From Massilia sp. PDC64 (GTDB lineage Bacteria > Pseudomonadota > Gammaproteobacteria > Burkholderiales > Burkholderiaceae_D): a stretch of 64,000 nt of DNA. The notes beneath the pieces are model-generated. The model ran no database searches and was not told where the DNA came from. It was given only the letters and a program-made list of their open reading frames with translations. Location of the stretch: the NCBI RefSeq assembly GCF_900101265.1, contig NZ_FMZS01000020.1:1-64000 (forward strand), read 5' to 3'. The translations under genes and the position numbers were made by a program. How positions within the stretch are numbered: position 1 is the stretch's first letter; the number at the start of each line of letters is the position of its first letter. Of this stretch, positions 32,565 to 40,764 are shown in pieces.

Positions 32565-32900
32565 CTAGATCTCCACGTGGCCCCGCGCCGCTGCATACTT
32601 GCGGCCCCATTCCGCGATCGGCCCGAGCGCCTTGTTCAACGCGGCGCCCTCGGGCGTCACGGAATACTCCACGCGCGGCGGCACTTCCGGGTACACGACG
32701 CGCCGCACGAGTCCATCCGCCTCCATTTCCCGCAACTGCTGGATCAGCATCTTTTCGGTGATGCCGCCGACCAGGCGGCGCAATTCGCCCGTCCGCACGG
32801 GCTTGTCCTGTAACTCGTACAGGATCACGGCTTTCCACTTGCCGCCGATGACTTCGAACGCGGGTCCGATCCCGCAATTGAACGGTTTGCTGGCCGCCAT
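32565..32900 (-). CDS. HxlR-family transcriptional regulator
   Basis: The 111-residue winged-helix protein has the HxlR core. It comprises an N-terminal Cys (FNCGIGPAFEVIGGKWKAVILYELQ), the recognition helix ITEKMLIQQLREMEADGLVRR, and the wing VYPEVPPRVEYSVTPEG. Many HxlR proteins sense electrophiles or disulphide stress through that N-terminal Cys. The ATG at 32900 is supported by GGAGG five bases upstream. The gene is divergent from an NAD(P)-dependent reductase, and GTAC-containing half-sites lie between them, so it probably represses that gene. It ends 3 bp from the GH105 stop codon on the opposite strand. Confidence 0.88.
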   Translation of the reverse strand: MAASKPFNCGIGPAFEVIGGKWKAVILYELQDKPVRTGELRRLVGGITEKMLIQQLREMEADGLVRRVVYPEVPPRVEYSVTPEGAALNKALGPIAEWGRKYAAARGHVEI

Positions 32901-32928
32901 CGCTTCCTCCAAAACTTACCAATTGGGT

Positions 32929-32953
32929 AGTACCTGACCGAATTGTACGTACT
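32929..32953. promoter_or_regulatory. Candidate HxlR operator between the divergent genes
   Basis: AGTAC (32929-32933) and GTACT (32949-32953) form an inverted repeat with 15 bp between the arms, and a further GTAC lies at 32945-32948. HxlR regulators often bind GTAC-rich dyads in divergent promoters. Assignment to the neighbouring regulator is inferred. Confidence 0.5.
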
Positions 32954-33010
32954 TGACGCTTCGAATGGTACATCGGGATACTGCCGCTTCCACCAACACA
33001 GGAGGTCAGG

Positions 33011-33865
33011 ATGAAACACATCGCAGTGATCGGATTGGGCCAGATGGGCGCCACGCTCGCCCGGCTGTCGTTGCAGGCCGGATGGCGCGTGCATGTATGG
33101 AACCGCACGCCGGACAAGGCGGACCGGCTGGCGGCCGCCGGCGCCGTCGTGGCTGCCCGGCCGGCGGATGCCGTGCGCGCGGCGGACGTCGTCGTGATGT
33201 GCGTGCACGATTACGCGGCGGCGCGGCAGGTGCTGGACGCGCCCGGCGTCGACCTGGCGGGCAAGGTGCTCGTGCAGTTCACGACAGGCAGTCCGCAGGA
33301 GGCACAGGACGCGGCAGCCGCGCTGGCGGCCGTGGGCGCCGGCTTCGTGGCCGGTGCGATCCAGGTCGCGCCCGAGCAGATGGGCCAGCCCGACACGACG
33401 ATCCTCGTCTCGGGCGCGGAGGAGCACATCGAACGGGTGCGCGACGTGCTCGCGCACTACGGCGGCAACGTCGTCCACCTGGGTGCCAGCCCGGCCGCCG
33501 CGGCGACGATGGACCTCGCGACCCTGTCGTTCGTCTACGGCGCATCGCTCGGCTTCTTCCAGGGCGCCGCGCTGGCGCAGCGGGAAGGACTGGACGTGCG
33601 GCGCTACGGCGACATCGTGCACGCGCTGGCGCCGTCGTATGGCGAGTTCCTGCGGCACGAGTCCGGCGTCATCGCGTCGGGCGATTACCGCATCACGCAA
33701 AGTCCGCTGTCGATCTCGGTGGATGCGACGCGCCGCATCGAGGACGCGATGCGTGCGCGCGGGCTGCGCACAGAACTGCCGGCGGCGATCGCCGCACTGC
33801 TGCGGCGTGCCGACGAAGCGGGGTACGGCGAAGAAGAGTTCGCGGCGGTGGCGAAGGTGTTGTGA
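33011..33865 (+). CDS. NAD(P)-dependent oxidoreductase (6PGDH/imine-reductase-like fold)
   Basis: The 284-residue protein has an N-terminal Rossmann domain (IAVIGLGQMGATLARLSLQAGWRVHVWNRTPDKADRL) with the R-T pattern of NADP-preferring members. An all-helical C-terminal dimer domain follows. At the place of the beta-hydroxyacid-dehydrogenase catalytic Lys region the sequence reads HLGASPAAAATMDLA, so no Lys stands there. This is like imine reductases and related enzymes and unlike 3-hydroxyisobutyrate dehydrogenase. GGAGGTCAGG precedes the ATG. It is divergent from an HxlR gene that probably controls it. The substrate is unknown. Confidence 0.82.
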   Translation: MKHIAVIGLGQMGATLARLSLQAGWRVHVWNRTPDKADRLAAAGAVVAARPADAVRAADVVVMCVHDYAAARQVLDAPGVDLAGKVLVQFTTGSPQEAQDAAAALAAVGAGFVAGAIQVAPEQMGQPDTTILVSGAEEHIERVRDVLAHYGGNVVHLGASPAAAATMDLATLSFVYGASLGFFQGAALAQREGLDVRRYGDIVHALAPSYGEFLRHESGVIASGDYRITQSPLSISVDATRRIEDAMRARGLRTELPAAIAALLRRADEAGYGEEEFAAVAKVL

Positions 33866-33886
33866 CCCGCGCCACCGCCGTGCCGG

Positions 33887-36634
33887 TCAACCGCTGTTGC
33901 GCAGCCCCGCCGAGATGCCGTTGATCGACATGTGCAGGCCGTTGCGGGTCGCGTCGTCGTCGGCGCCGGCCCGGTAGCGGCGCAGCAGCTCGACCTGCAG
34001 GTGGTTCAGCGGATCGATGTACGGCAGGCGGTTGCGCAGCGAGCGCTGCATCTGCGGGTTCCCGTCCAGCAGCTCGTCCTGTTCCATGATCTGCCGGAGG
34101 ATCTCCACCGTGCGCGCATGCTCGGCGCTGATGGCACCGAAGATGCGGTCGCGCAGCGCGGCGTCGGACACGAGGCCCGCGTAGCGGCTCGCGATCGCGA
34201 TGTCGCTCTTGGCCAGCACCATGTCCATGTTCGACAGCAGCGTCGTGAAGAACGGCCACGTCTTGTACATCGTGCGCAGCAGGGCGAGGCGCTCGGCCGG
34301 GGACTCCGCGATGAAGCGTTCCACGGCCGTGCCGAAACCGTACCAGCCCGGCAGCATCAGGCGGCACTGGGCCCAGCTGAACACCCAGGGAATCGCGCGC
34401 AGGTCTTCGATTGAGCGCGACTTCTTGCGCGACGCCGGACGGCTGCCGATGTTCAGCGCGGCGATTTCCGAGATGACCGTCGACTCCCAGAAGTACGTCT
34501 CGAAGCCTTCCGTTTCGTACACGAGCGAACGGTACGCACGCAGCGCTTCCGTGGACAGGCGATCCATCGCGGCCACCTGCGCCGCGTCCGGCTGCGGCTG
34601 GGAATGCGACAACAGGGTCGCTTCCATCGTGGCGGCGACGAGCACCTCGAGGTTGCGGCGACCCACGTCCGCGTTGGCATACTTCGCGGTGATGACTTCG
34701 CCCTGCTCCGTCAGGCGGATGCGCCCCTGCACGGCGCCCGGCGGCTGTGCGAGGATCGCTTCGTAGCTCGGGCCGCCGCCGCGGCCCACCGAACCGCCGC
34801 GGCCGTGGAACAGCTGCAGCTTGACGCCGTGGGCGCGGAAGACGGCGATCAGTTCCAGCTCCGCTTTGTGCAGCTCCCAACCGGACGTGACGTAGCCGCC
34901 GTCCTTGTTACTGTCCGAGTAGCCCAGCATGACTTCCTGCAGACGGTCGCGCGACTCCAGCAGGCGCATGTAGAACGGCAGGCCGAATGCGGCGGCCATG
35001 ATCGCGGGACCGGCGCGCAGGTCGTCGATGGTCTCGAACAGCGGGATGATGTTGACGTCGAGCGTGCCGAGCGTCGGATGCAGCAGGCCCGCTTCCTTCA
35101 GCAGCACGGCCACTTCCAGCAGGTCGGAGACGGAGGCCGCCTTCGAGATGATGTAGTTCGTGACAGCGTCGCGGCCGTACGTCAGGTGCGCGCGCTTCGT
35201 CTCGCGCAGTATCGCCAGCTCGGACGCCGTCTCTTCGGAGTACTCCTCGAACGGCGACACGAGCAGGCGCGGCGACTGCAGCTCTTCCAGCAGCAGCGTG
35301 CAGCGCGCGGCTTCGTCCAGCGCCAGGTAATCGACGCCGGGACGGGCCTGCGTCAGCAGTTCGGCGATCACGCGTTCGTGCACGTCGGAGTTCTGGCGCA
35401 GGTCGACGGGCGCGAGGTGGAAACCGAATACCTTCACGGCGCGGCGCAGCAGCCGCAGGCGGCCACGTGCCAGCTGGCGGGCGCCGTTGGCCACGAGCGA
35501 CTCGTGGATGACGTCCAGGTCGGCCAGCAGTTCGGCCGCGCTGGCGTAGGCCGTCGCATCCGGTTCATCCGCGCCGGCGACGAGCCACGCGCGCGTCGCC
35601 ACGAGGCGCGCATGCATGCCGTGCAGCGCCTGGCGGTACGGCTCGTCCTGATGGTGCGGCGACTGGTCCGGCGTGCGCTCGGCGATGCGGCGCAGCGCTT
35701 CCGTGCTGCCGCACAGGGACTGCGCCTGCGACAGTTGCGACGCCAGCGTGTGCACTTCCGGCAGGTAGAAATCGAGCGCGCGGGTGGCCTGCGCCTTCAG
35801 GGTGGCACGCAGGATGTCGGCCGTGACGAATGGATTGCCGTCGCGGTCGCCGCCGATCCAGCTGCCGACTTTCATGAACGACGGCAGCTCCACGTCCGCC
35901 CAGCCGGCATCCTTCTGCGCCAGCGTGTCCTCGAGGGCGCAGTACAGGCGCGGGACACTCCTGAACATCGTGTAGTCGTAGAAGGACAGGCCGTTCTCGA
36001 CTTCGTCCAGCACCGACAGCTTGGTGGGACGCAGCAGGCGCGTCTGCCACAACGTCAGGATGGCGCGCGCGAGGGCTTCATCGTTTTCCTGTTCTTCGTC
36101 CGGCGTCAACTGCGTGCGGTCACGTTCGCCGATCAGGCGCGCGATCGCCATCTGGCAGTTGAGCACACTCTTGCGCTGCACCTCGGTCGGGTGCGCGGTG
36201 AACACGGGGCTCACGTGCGCGTCGTCGAAGAAGGCGCGCAGGTCGTCCATGCGACCGGCCACGAATACACCGTCGACGGCGTGGGCGATGCTGCCCTTCT
36301 TCGGCGCCGAGCCGGCCGACAGGTGGGCGCGGCTGCGGCGGATGTGGTGCTGGTCTTCGGCGATGTTGGCCAGCAGCGAGAAGTACGTGAAGGCGCGGAT
36401 CAGCTGGGTCTTCTCGTCGGACGAGATGTCTTCAAGGATCGCCGCCAATTCCTCGTGCGCGCTGCCGTCCTCGTCGCGCCGGAAACCGATGCAGCTTTTC
36501 CGGACCGACTCGATGCGGTCGAACACGCCGTCGCCCTCCTGGGCCCGGATCGTTTCCCCCAGCATGCGGCCGAGTTGGCGGATATCCCGCCCCAGCAACT
36601 CTTCCTTGAAGTTCCGTGCCTCTTCAACGCTCAT
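33887..36634 (-). CDS. ppc: Phosphoenolpyruvate carboxylase
   Basis: The 915-residue protein carboxylates phosphoenolpyruvate to oxaloacetate to refill the TCA cycle. Diagnostic motifs are present in order: VFTAHPTEVQRKSV with the catalytic His (about 145), QEVMLGYSDSNKDGGYVTS with the second active-site region (about 560), the mobile loop FHGRGGSVGRGGGP with the essential Arg/Gly cluster, and the C-terminal NGISAGLRNSG that binds allosteric effectors. The length is within the family range. The gene stands alone. A perfect 15-bp palindrome lies just upstream of the ribosome binding site, and a 199-bp gap (36635-36833) separates it from a LysR gene on the same strand. Confidence 0.96.
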   Translation of the reverse strand: MSVEEARNFKEELLGRDIRQLGRMLGETIRAQEGDGVFDRIESVRKSCIGFRRDEDGSAHEELAAILEDISSDEKTQLIRAFTYFSLLANIAEDQHHIRRSRAHLSAGSAPKKGSIAHAVDGVFVAGRMDDLRAFFDDAHVSPVFTAHPTEVQRKSVLNCQMAIARLIGERDRTQLTPDEEQENDEALARAILTLWQTRLLRPTKLSVLDEVENGLSFYDYTMFRSVPRLYCALEDTLAQKDAGWADVELPSFMKVGSWIGGDRDGNPFVTADILRATLKAQATRALDFYLPEVHTLASQLSQAQSLCGSTEALRRIAERTPDQSPHHQDEPYRQALHGMHARLVATRAWLVAGADEPDATAYASAAELLADLDVIHESLVANGARQLARGRLRLLRRAVKVFGFHLAPVDLRQNSDVHERVIAELLTQARPGVDYLALDEAARCTLLLEELQSPRLLVSPFEEYSEETASELAILRETKRAHLTYGRDAVTNYIISKAASVSDLLEVAVLLKEAGLLHPTLGTLDVNIIPLFETIDDLRAGPAIMAAAFGLPFYMRLLESRDRLQEVMLGYSDSNKDGGYVTSGWELHKAELELIAVFRAHGVKLQLFHGRGGSVGRGGGPSYEAILAQPPGAVQGRIRLTEQGEVITAKYANADVGRRNLEVLVAATMEATLLSHSQPQPDAAQVAAMDRLSTEALRAYRSLVYETEGFETYFWESTVISEIAALNIGSRPASRKKSRSIEDLRAIPWVFSWAQCRLMLPGWYGFGTAVERFIAESPAERLALLRTMYKTWPFFTTLLSNMDMVLAKSDIAIASRYAGLVSDAALRDRIFGAISAEHARTVEILRQIMEQDELLDGNPQMQRSLRNRLPYIDPLNHLQVELLRRYRAGADDDATRNGLHMSINGISAGLRNSG

Positions 36635-36648
36635 TCAGCTCTCCAAAA

Positions 36649-36663
36649 TGTAAATAATTTACA
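36649..36663. promoter_or_regulatory. 15-bp palindrome in the ppc leader
   Basis: TGTAAAT-A-ATTTACA is an exact dyad that ends 15 bp before the ppc start codon and touches the Shine-Dalgarno area. The arms resemble TyrR-type TGTAAA/TTTACA half-sites, but the spacer is 3 bp instead of 6. It is probably an operator for an unidentified regulator. Confidence 0.55.
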
Positions 36664-36833
36664 GAACACGCACCAGTTAACCAGCGTTGGCGGGCAGATA
36701 CCTTGTATATACCAACCTTTATACACAGCGCGGCACGGCAAGACATGCAATGTTATGAAATTTTACTACGAACATTGATCAGTTCGGTGGGGTTGGTTGA
36801 AAAAATGCTACACATGAGGAAACGCGCGCCGGA

Positions 36834-37685
36834 CTATTCCTGCTCGAACATGGCGATGATCTCGTCGGCCACCGCGCGCACGTGCGGCGCGCGGCGCACG
36901 TCGTCGTGCATCACCAGCCAGAGCTTGCGGCGCACGGGACAGGCCGGATCCAGCACGACCAGCCCCGGCGCGCGCGCGGCAGCATAGTGCGGAAAAACGC
37001 CCACGCCGCAGCCGCCGACCGCCGCCTGCAGCAACGTCAGCAGGTCATTCGAGCGCACGCTATAGCGGCGGGCGCCGCGCATCTTCTCCAGCCATTCCTG
37101 CTGGGGCGCATCCTGCTGCAGGTCGTCGTAGCCGAGGAATTCCCATTGCGCCGGCTGCCGGCTCCCGACGTAGTCCGCATGCGCATACAGGGCGTAATCG
37201 ACGTGCGCCAGCAGCTTGGCGACGAGACCGGGCGACGTCGGGCGCGCAAAGCGCAACGCGATGTCGGCCTGGCGCCGCATCAGGTCCGTCGTGCGCGCCT
37301 CTGCACGCAGGTCGATGTCGACGCCAGGCAGGCGCAGCAAGGGCGCACGCAGGCGCGGGGCGAGCAGACACGCCGTCAACGCGGGCGGCGCCGAGATGCG
37401 CACGACACCCGCCACCTCGGTCGCGCCGCGCGCCACGTTGAGCAAGGCATGCATGTCGTCTTCCAGCTTGCGCGCATGCGGCACCAGCGCCGTGCCGGCC
37501 GCCGTCAGCGACCAGCCCCTGGGAAAGCGGTCGAACAGGCGGGCACCCAGCGCGGTTTCGAGCGCGTCGATGCGGCGCGCCACCGTCGTGTGCTCCACGC
37601 GGGTCGCGCGCGCGGCACCCGACAGCGTGCCGGCCTCGCACAGCGCGAGGAAAAAACGGAGGTCGTCCCAGTCAGGCGTCTGCAT
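36834..37685 (-). CDS. LysR-family transcriptional regulator
   Basis: The 283-residue protein has the LysR HTH (LRFFLALCEAGTLSGAARATRVEHTTVARRIDALETALGARLF) and an effector-binding domain. There is a KLLAHVDYALYAHADYV region in the middle and the VGGCGVGVFPHYAA strand-loop near the C-terminus. The subgroup with VEHTTVARRI is often found beside small enzyme or lipocalin-like genes. The start at 37685 (MQTPDWDD) is chosen because the sequence upstream does not look coding. A GTGCA-ATTA-TGCAC dyad directly upstream suggests autoregulation and control of the divergent lipocalin-like gene. Confidence 0.88.
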   Translation of the reverse strand: MQTPDWDDLRFFLALCEAGTLSGAARATRVEHTTVARRIDALETALGARLFDRFPRGWSLTAAGTALVPHARKLEDDMHALLNVARGATEVAGVVRISAPPALTACLLAPRLRAPLLRLPGVDIDLRAEARTTDLMRRQADIALRFARPTSPGLVAKLLAHVDYALYAHADYVGSRQPAQWEFLGYDDLQQDAPQQEWLEKMRGARRYSVRSNDLLTLLQAAVGGCGVGVFPHYAAARAPGLVVLDPACPVRRKLWLVMHDDVRRAPHVRAVADEIIAMFEQE

Positions 37686-37686
37686 T

Positions 37687-37700
37687 GTGCAATTATGCAC
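37687..37700. promoter_or_regulatory. Dyad between the LysR and lipocalin-like genes
   Basis: GTGCA-ATTA-TGCAC is a perfect inverted repeat immediately upstream of the LysR start codon, in the 94-bp divergent region. It is a candidate LysR binding site, although the position next to the start codon fits autorepression best. Confidence 0.45.
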
Positions 37701-37779
37701 GGAACGGGTGCGGATTTCGGGAATTCCGTTCAGGCGTCAGCGTCGCTACGCTGATGCTTTCATCGGAAAGGAGAACATC

Positions 37780-38253
37780 ATGAACAAGCAGATCGCCGGC
37801 ATGGTACTGGCCAGCGCCGCCCCGGTCGTGCAGGCCGCCCTACCCGAACTCGCGGGCACCTGGACGCTCGTCGCCGCCGACGTCCAGCGCCCCGACGGCA
37901 GCGTCGAACGTGACTATGGCGCCGCACCGAAGGGCCGCCTGGCCATCGATGCGCAAGGGCGCTACACGCTGCAGATCTTCAAGGCCGAGCGCCCGCGTTT
38001 CGCGAGCGCGGACAAGGCGGCCGGCACGAGCGACGAGTTCCGCGCCGCCGTGCTCGGGTCGAGCACGCACTACGGCACCCTCGCGCTGGAAGACGGCCTG
38101 CTCGTGTTCCGCATCGAGGGCGCGTCCTTTCCGAACTGGGAGGGCACGGTGCAGCGGCGCAGCTTCGAATTGCACGGCGACGAATTGCGCTACCGCGTAC
38201 CGGCGCGGCCGGACGGCGGCATTCCGATTTCGGTGTGGCGGCGCATGCCCTGA
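37780..38253 (+). CDS. Lipocalin-like domain protein, probably exported
   Basis: The 157-residue protein has an N-terminal hydrophobic segment (MNKQIAGMVLASAAPVVQAALP) that looks like a signal peptide ending at VQA. It continues with LAGTWTLVAADVQRPDG, the opening of lipocalin-like (PF13924-type) domains. The remainder is beta-rich (GRLAIDAQGRYTLQIF, YGTLALEDGLLVFRIEGASFPNWEGTVQRR), as expected for a small barrel that binds a hydrophobic ligand. GGAAAGGAGAAC precedes the ATG. It is divergent from a LysR gene. Its stop codon is 2 bp from the end of a truncated GGDEF gene on the other strand. Confidence 0.8.
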   Translation: MNKQIAGMVLASAAPVVQAALPELAGTWTLVAADVQRPDGSVERDYGAAPKGRLAIDAQGRYTLQIFKAERPRFASADKAAGTSDEFRAAVLGSSTHYGTLALEDGLLVFRIEGASFPNWEGTVQRRSFELHGDELRYRVPARPDGGIPISVWRRMP

Positions 38254-38255
38254 GA

Positions 38256-38429
38256 TCAGGCGATCTCGACGTGGTTGCGGCCGTTCGCTTTTGCGAAACA
38301 CAACGCCGCGTGCGCCCGCTTGATCGCCGCCCGGACCTCCTCCTCCGGCTTCAGCGACGTCACGCCGAGCGATGACGTGGCGCGCAACCGGTGCGGCCAG
38401 TCCTGGCGCGCACGACGTTCATGACGCAT
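38256..38429 (-). pseudogene. C-terminal remnant of a GGDEF diguanylate cyclase
   Basis: Read on the minus strand, this 57-codon frame gives LGVTSLKPEEEVRAAIKRAHAALCFAKANGRNHVEIA. This is the characteristic end of a GGDEF domain (SxGV ... DxALYxAKxxGRN). The GG(D/E)EF active site and everything upstream are missing. Beyond about 38430 the sequence becomes AT-richer and non-homologous, and an in-frame TAG stop lies shortly upstream. The gene was evidently truncated, and the breakpoint coincides with the left edge of the two-gene island that follows. The frame itself may or may not be translated. Confidence 0.75.
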
Positions 38430-38553
38430 CGCTGATGTATTTATTCGGCGATCAACCTACTGAAATCGATACGAGCCCGCGAATACTTTCCATGTGGGAA
38501 ATTCCCGTGATCTAAGCAAAAGCACGCCTATCTCAAGCCGCAACAACGCTGCA

Positions 38554-39885
38554 TCAGGATAAGACGTAAGGAAGACCGCTCGCTCCGAACTCCCTGTACA
38601 AAAGATTGTTATTCGCAAGCAGCGATGTAACCGTTGCCGGACTTATTTCAAAATGATCAGCGGCATCCTCCAGATTATCGTCAGAAAAATCATCATCGAG
38701 GAAGCCCTGCAATTTTTCAATAGGGCAAAGAAATTCGGCCGCGAATGCACGCTGATATTTTTGGCGGTTGGTACTCAAGTCAGTCGAGGCGAGCCAGGTA
38801 TCCGTGTTTGAATGAACATATAACAGGTCACCAATAAATCGCGCTAGTTCGAACCTTCTGGAGCGTGGATGCCGCTTTCGAGGCACCAACGAAACGTGAC
38901 GATTTCCATGGGGAACCACGATCCCGGCTCGGCTCCGCGAATCCGACGCATAGTGATCTATTTCTTCCCTTCGCACACCCAGGACTTCACACAACACATT
39001 CGTATCGATATGGTCGCCGGACGCGTGAAGTTCCTTCCGTAGCTGGCGCGCATCCGCGACAGCGCGCTCCCAAGGAGCGGCACCCTTGTTGGTCCGTGAA
39101 CTGATCCGTGGCAGGTCCGGCCTGCCAGAAATACCTTTACATTCGATCAGCTTCCCAAGCTCGGCGATCGAATCCGTTCCGCCAGACTTTCCATAAACCG
39201 GTGCAAGCTCGGATAACGCAGCCTCACCAATCCGATCTTTTAAACGGATGGCTGCGAGCAGAACCTCCTCGGGGCACTCGTCGGGATCATAACCAAGCTC
39301 AGCCTCACAGCGACGAGCTAACGTGGTCTCGGGATCTGCTCTCTCCGCCATCACTTCGGCCCACAGGGACCTTAATGAGGTTTCAGTCTCTGCGACACCA
39401 GTTGCATCTAATCGAGCGATAACGGCATTAATAAAACTTTCGATCTCGACTTCAAAATCCTGCATCGTAAACGTTGCTGGCGCAGCTAAACCGTTCAGAT
39501 ATCGAACGGATTGATCGCGTGAGCCTCGCGAAGGAACAGCCCACACTTGCATTGACTCGCCATCCGTTGCAAATAAAACTTGAGGCCACACGTAACCTGA
39601 GTTTGCCGCCCCCATCTCATGAGCCATTCGCCAACTTGTCGGAGGCCGAGCTGATCTTGGTGGAAGCGGTTCCGACACCAGGCGCCACCAACTCGCTGCG
39701 AACCAATAAGCTAGTGGATATGCGGACACAACGACCGAATTCGATATCGTCTGAGAAAAGATATCTTCGTTCTGCGTCAATGAAACATCGCCAATTTGCA
39801 ACTCGAACCGGCAGATCGTTTGACGCAATTCCGGTACATCATCCCCGGCATGAGTCCACGGATGATGTAGTTGAAATTTTCTCAT
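38554..39885 (-). CDS. ImmA/IrrE-like protein with a destroyed HExxH motif
   Basis: The 443-residue protein has an unrecognised N-terminal half (about 1-240). The C-terminal ImmA/IrrE-type domain runs from about GDHIDTNVLCEVLGVRREEIDHY to RAFAAEFLCPIEKLQGFLDDDF. In active ImmA/IrrE peptidases the zinc site reads LAHELGHLL; here the equivalent helix is RRFELARFIGDLLY, so both His residues and the Glu are gone and protease activity is not expected. The downstream FAAEFLCP element is retained. The start at 39885 overlaps the stop of the upstream small gene (ATGA). The region is visibly AT-richer than the chromosome (line 38641 has 23 G/C of 60), which suggests acquisition. It is a candidate antitoxin or sensor of a two-gene system. 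Confidence 0.78.
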   Translation of the reverse strand: MRKFQLHHPWTHAGDDVPELRQTICRFELQIGDVSLTQNEDIFSQTISNSVVVSAYPLAYWFAASWWRLVSEPLPPRSARPPTSWRMAHEMGAANSGYVWPQVLFATDGESMQVWAVPSRGSRDQSVRYLNGLAAPATFTMQDFEVEIESFINAVIARLDATGVAETETSLRSLWAEVMAERADPETTLARRCEAELGYDPDECPEEVLLAAIRLKDRIGEAALSELAPVYGKSGGTDSIAELGKLIECKGISGRPDLPRISSRTNKGAAPWERAVADARQLRKELHASGDHIDTNVLCEVLGVRREEIDHYASDSRSRAGIVVPHGNRHVSLVPRKRHPRSRRFELARFIGDLLYVHSNTDTWLASTDLSTNRQKYQRAFAAEFLCPIEKLQGFLDDDFSDDNLEDAADHFEISPATVTSLLANNNLLYREFGASGLPYVLS

Positions 39886-40313
39886 GATTTGAGGTTCCAC
39901 CGTGCTAGCACTTCTTCGACAAAAGGATCGGAGTCGGGCATGGGATATCCATGGTAACTACCCAACTGTGGATTCTCGATTTGCGCTTCTAACGCAACGC
40001 CATTATCGGTCACCGACCATATGTTCTTCGGCCATCCGTCCACGAAACGATCGCTAACCAAGCCCTTCCTCAGGCCGATCCTCAAGTAACGGAGTGCCTC
40101 AGCGCGTGTAAAAATAGCGACCACGTCGCATAAGGATTTACCTTGGCGTGGTCCACTCGGCGGTGTCAGACCGAAATCACCAGGATTCTTTTTATGCTCG
40201 GGATTTCCGCCATACCTGACTTTTTTTGCCAGGAGCGCACAAGCCTGCAGATTTTCTGCATTTAGCTCCAAAAGGGCTCGCTTAGGGTTGTACTTATTTT
40301 CTCTTTTTTTCAT
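39882..40313 (-). CDS. Unknown 143-aa protein, first gene of the two-gene island
   Basis: This basic 143-residue protein is not assigned to a family. It has a lysine-rich start (MKKRENKYNPKRALLELN) and a distinctive central motif, VRYGGNPEHKKNPGDFGL followed by PPSGPRQGKSLCD. The C-terminal half (WPKNIWSVTDNGVALEAQ and GSYHGYPMPDSDPF) suggests a small beta-sheet domain. Signal peptide and membrane segments are absent. It lies directly upstream of the ImmA/IrrE-like gene with a 4-bp overlap. That organisation is typical of toxin-antitoxin or small defence modules, and this protein would be the likelier effector. An effector role is inferred from layout and the His/Lys/Arg-rich conserved-looking motifs, not demonstrated. 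Confidence 0.72.
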   Translation of the reverse strand: MKKRENKYNPKRALLELNAENLQACALLAKKVRYGGNPEHKKNPGDFGLTPPSGPRQGKSLCDVVAIFTRAEALRYLRIGLRKGLVSDRFVDGWPKNIWSVTDNGVALEAQIENPQLGSYHGYPMPDSDPFVEEVLARWNLKS

Positions 40314-40364
40314 CAGATAATAGGAACATACGCCCGCGCCAGCATTTTCGGGATAAAAGCATCA

Positions 40365-40380
40365 CGCTGCCGCGGCAGCG
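40365..40380. repeat. Palindromes upstream of the two-gene island
   Basis: CGCTGCCGCGGCAGCG is a perfect 16-bp palindrome 52 bp upstream of the 143-aa gene. A second inverted repeat (CCGTGCC-GG-GCACGG type) lies near 40434-40449. TATTAT occurs directly before the start codon on the minus strand. The whole stretch 40314-40575 otherwise holds no gene that I can support; it contains the island promoter and probably the right edge of the insertion. Confidence 0.55.
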
Positions 40381-40575
40381 TCGCAGTGGCGGCTTCCGCT
40401 GCGCCGCCGCACGCTCACATTGGCCGTGCCGGGCACGGCTCACTTCAGGTCACCTTTTGACAACTCTACGATCGTACTTCTTGCAGCATAAAGACGACGT
40501 GCAACAATCCGGTATCGAGCATGAGCTTACACAAGCATTTTAAGCCGTGAATTCCCTGCCTGCTCGACAGAAACG

Positions 40576-40600
40576 AAAAAGGCCAGCTCGAAAGCTGGCC
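40576..40600 (-). terminator. Rho-independent terminator of tRNA-Pro
   Basis: On the minus strand GGCCAGCT-TTCG-AGCTGGCC forms an 8-bp stem with a stable tetraloop and is followed by TTTTT. It lies just downstream of the tRNA 3' end. Confidence 0.9.
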
Positions 40601-40617
40601 TCACTCTATGATTCTAT

Positions 40618-40694
<77 letters not shown>

Positions 40695-40764
40695 ACTCGG
40701 CCCGCAATTATAACAGAGGCACGCAGGATGACTAGCCTTTTTGTCACGAGGGAATTTTGGGCCA

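Noticed and set aside
38430..38553. Search for a direct repeat of the tRNA-Pro 3' end at the left edge of the island.
   Set aside because: No copy of the T-arm/acceptor sequence was seen there, so attachment sites are not annotated.
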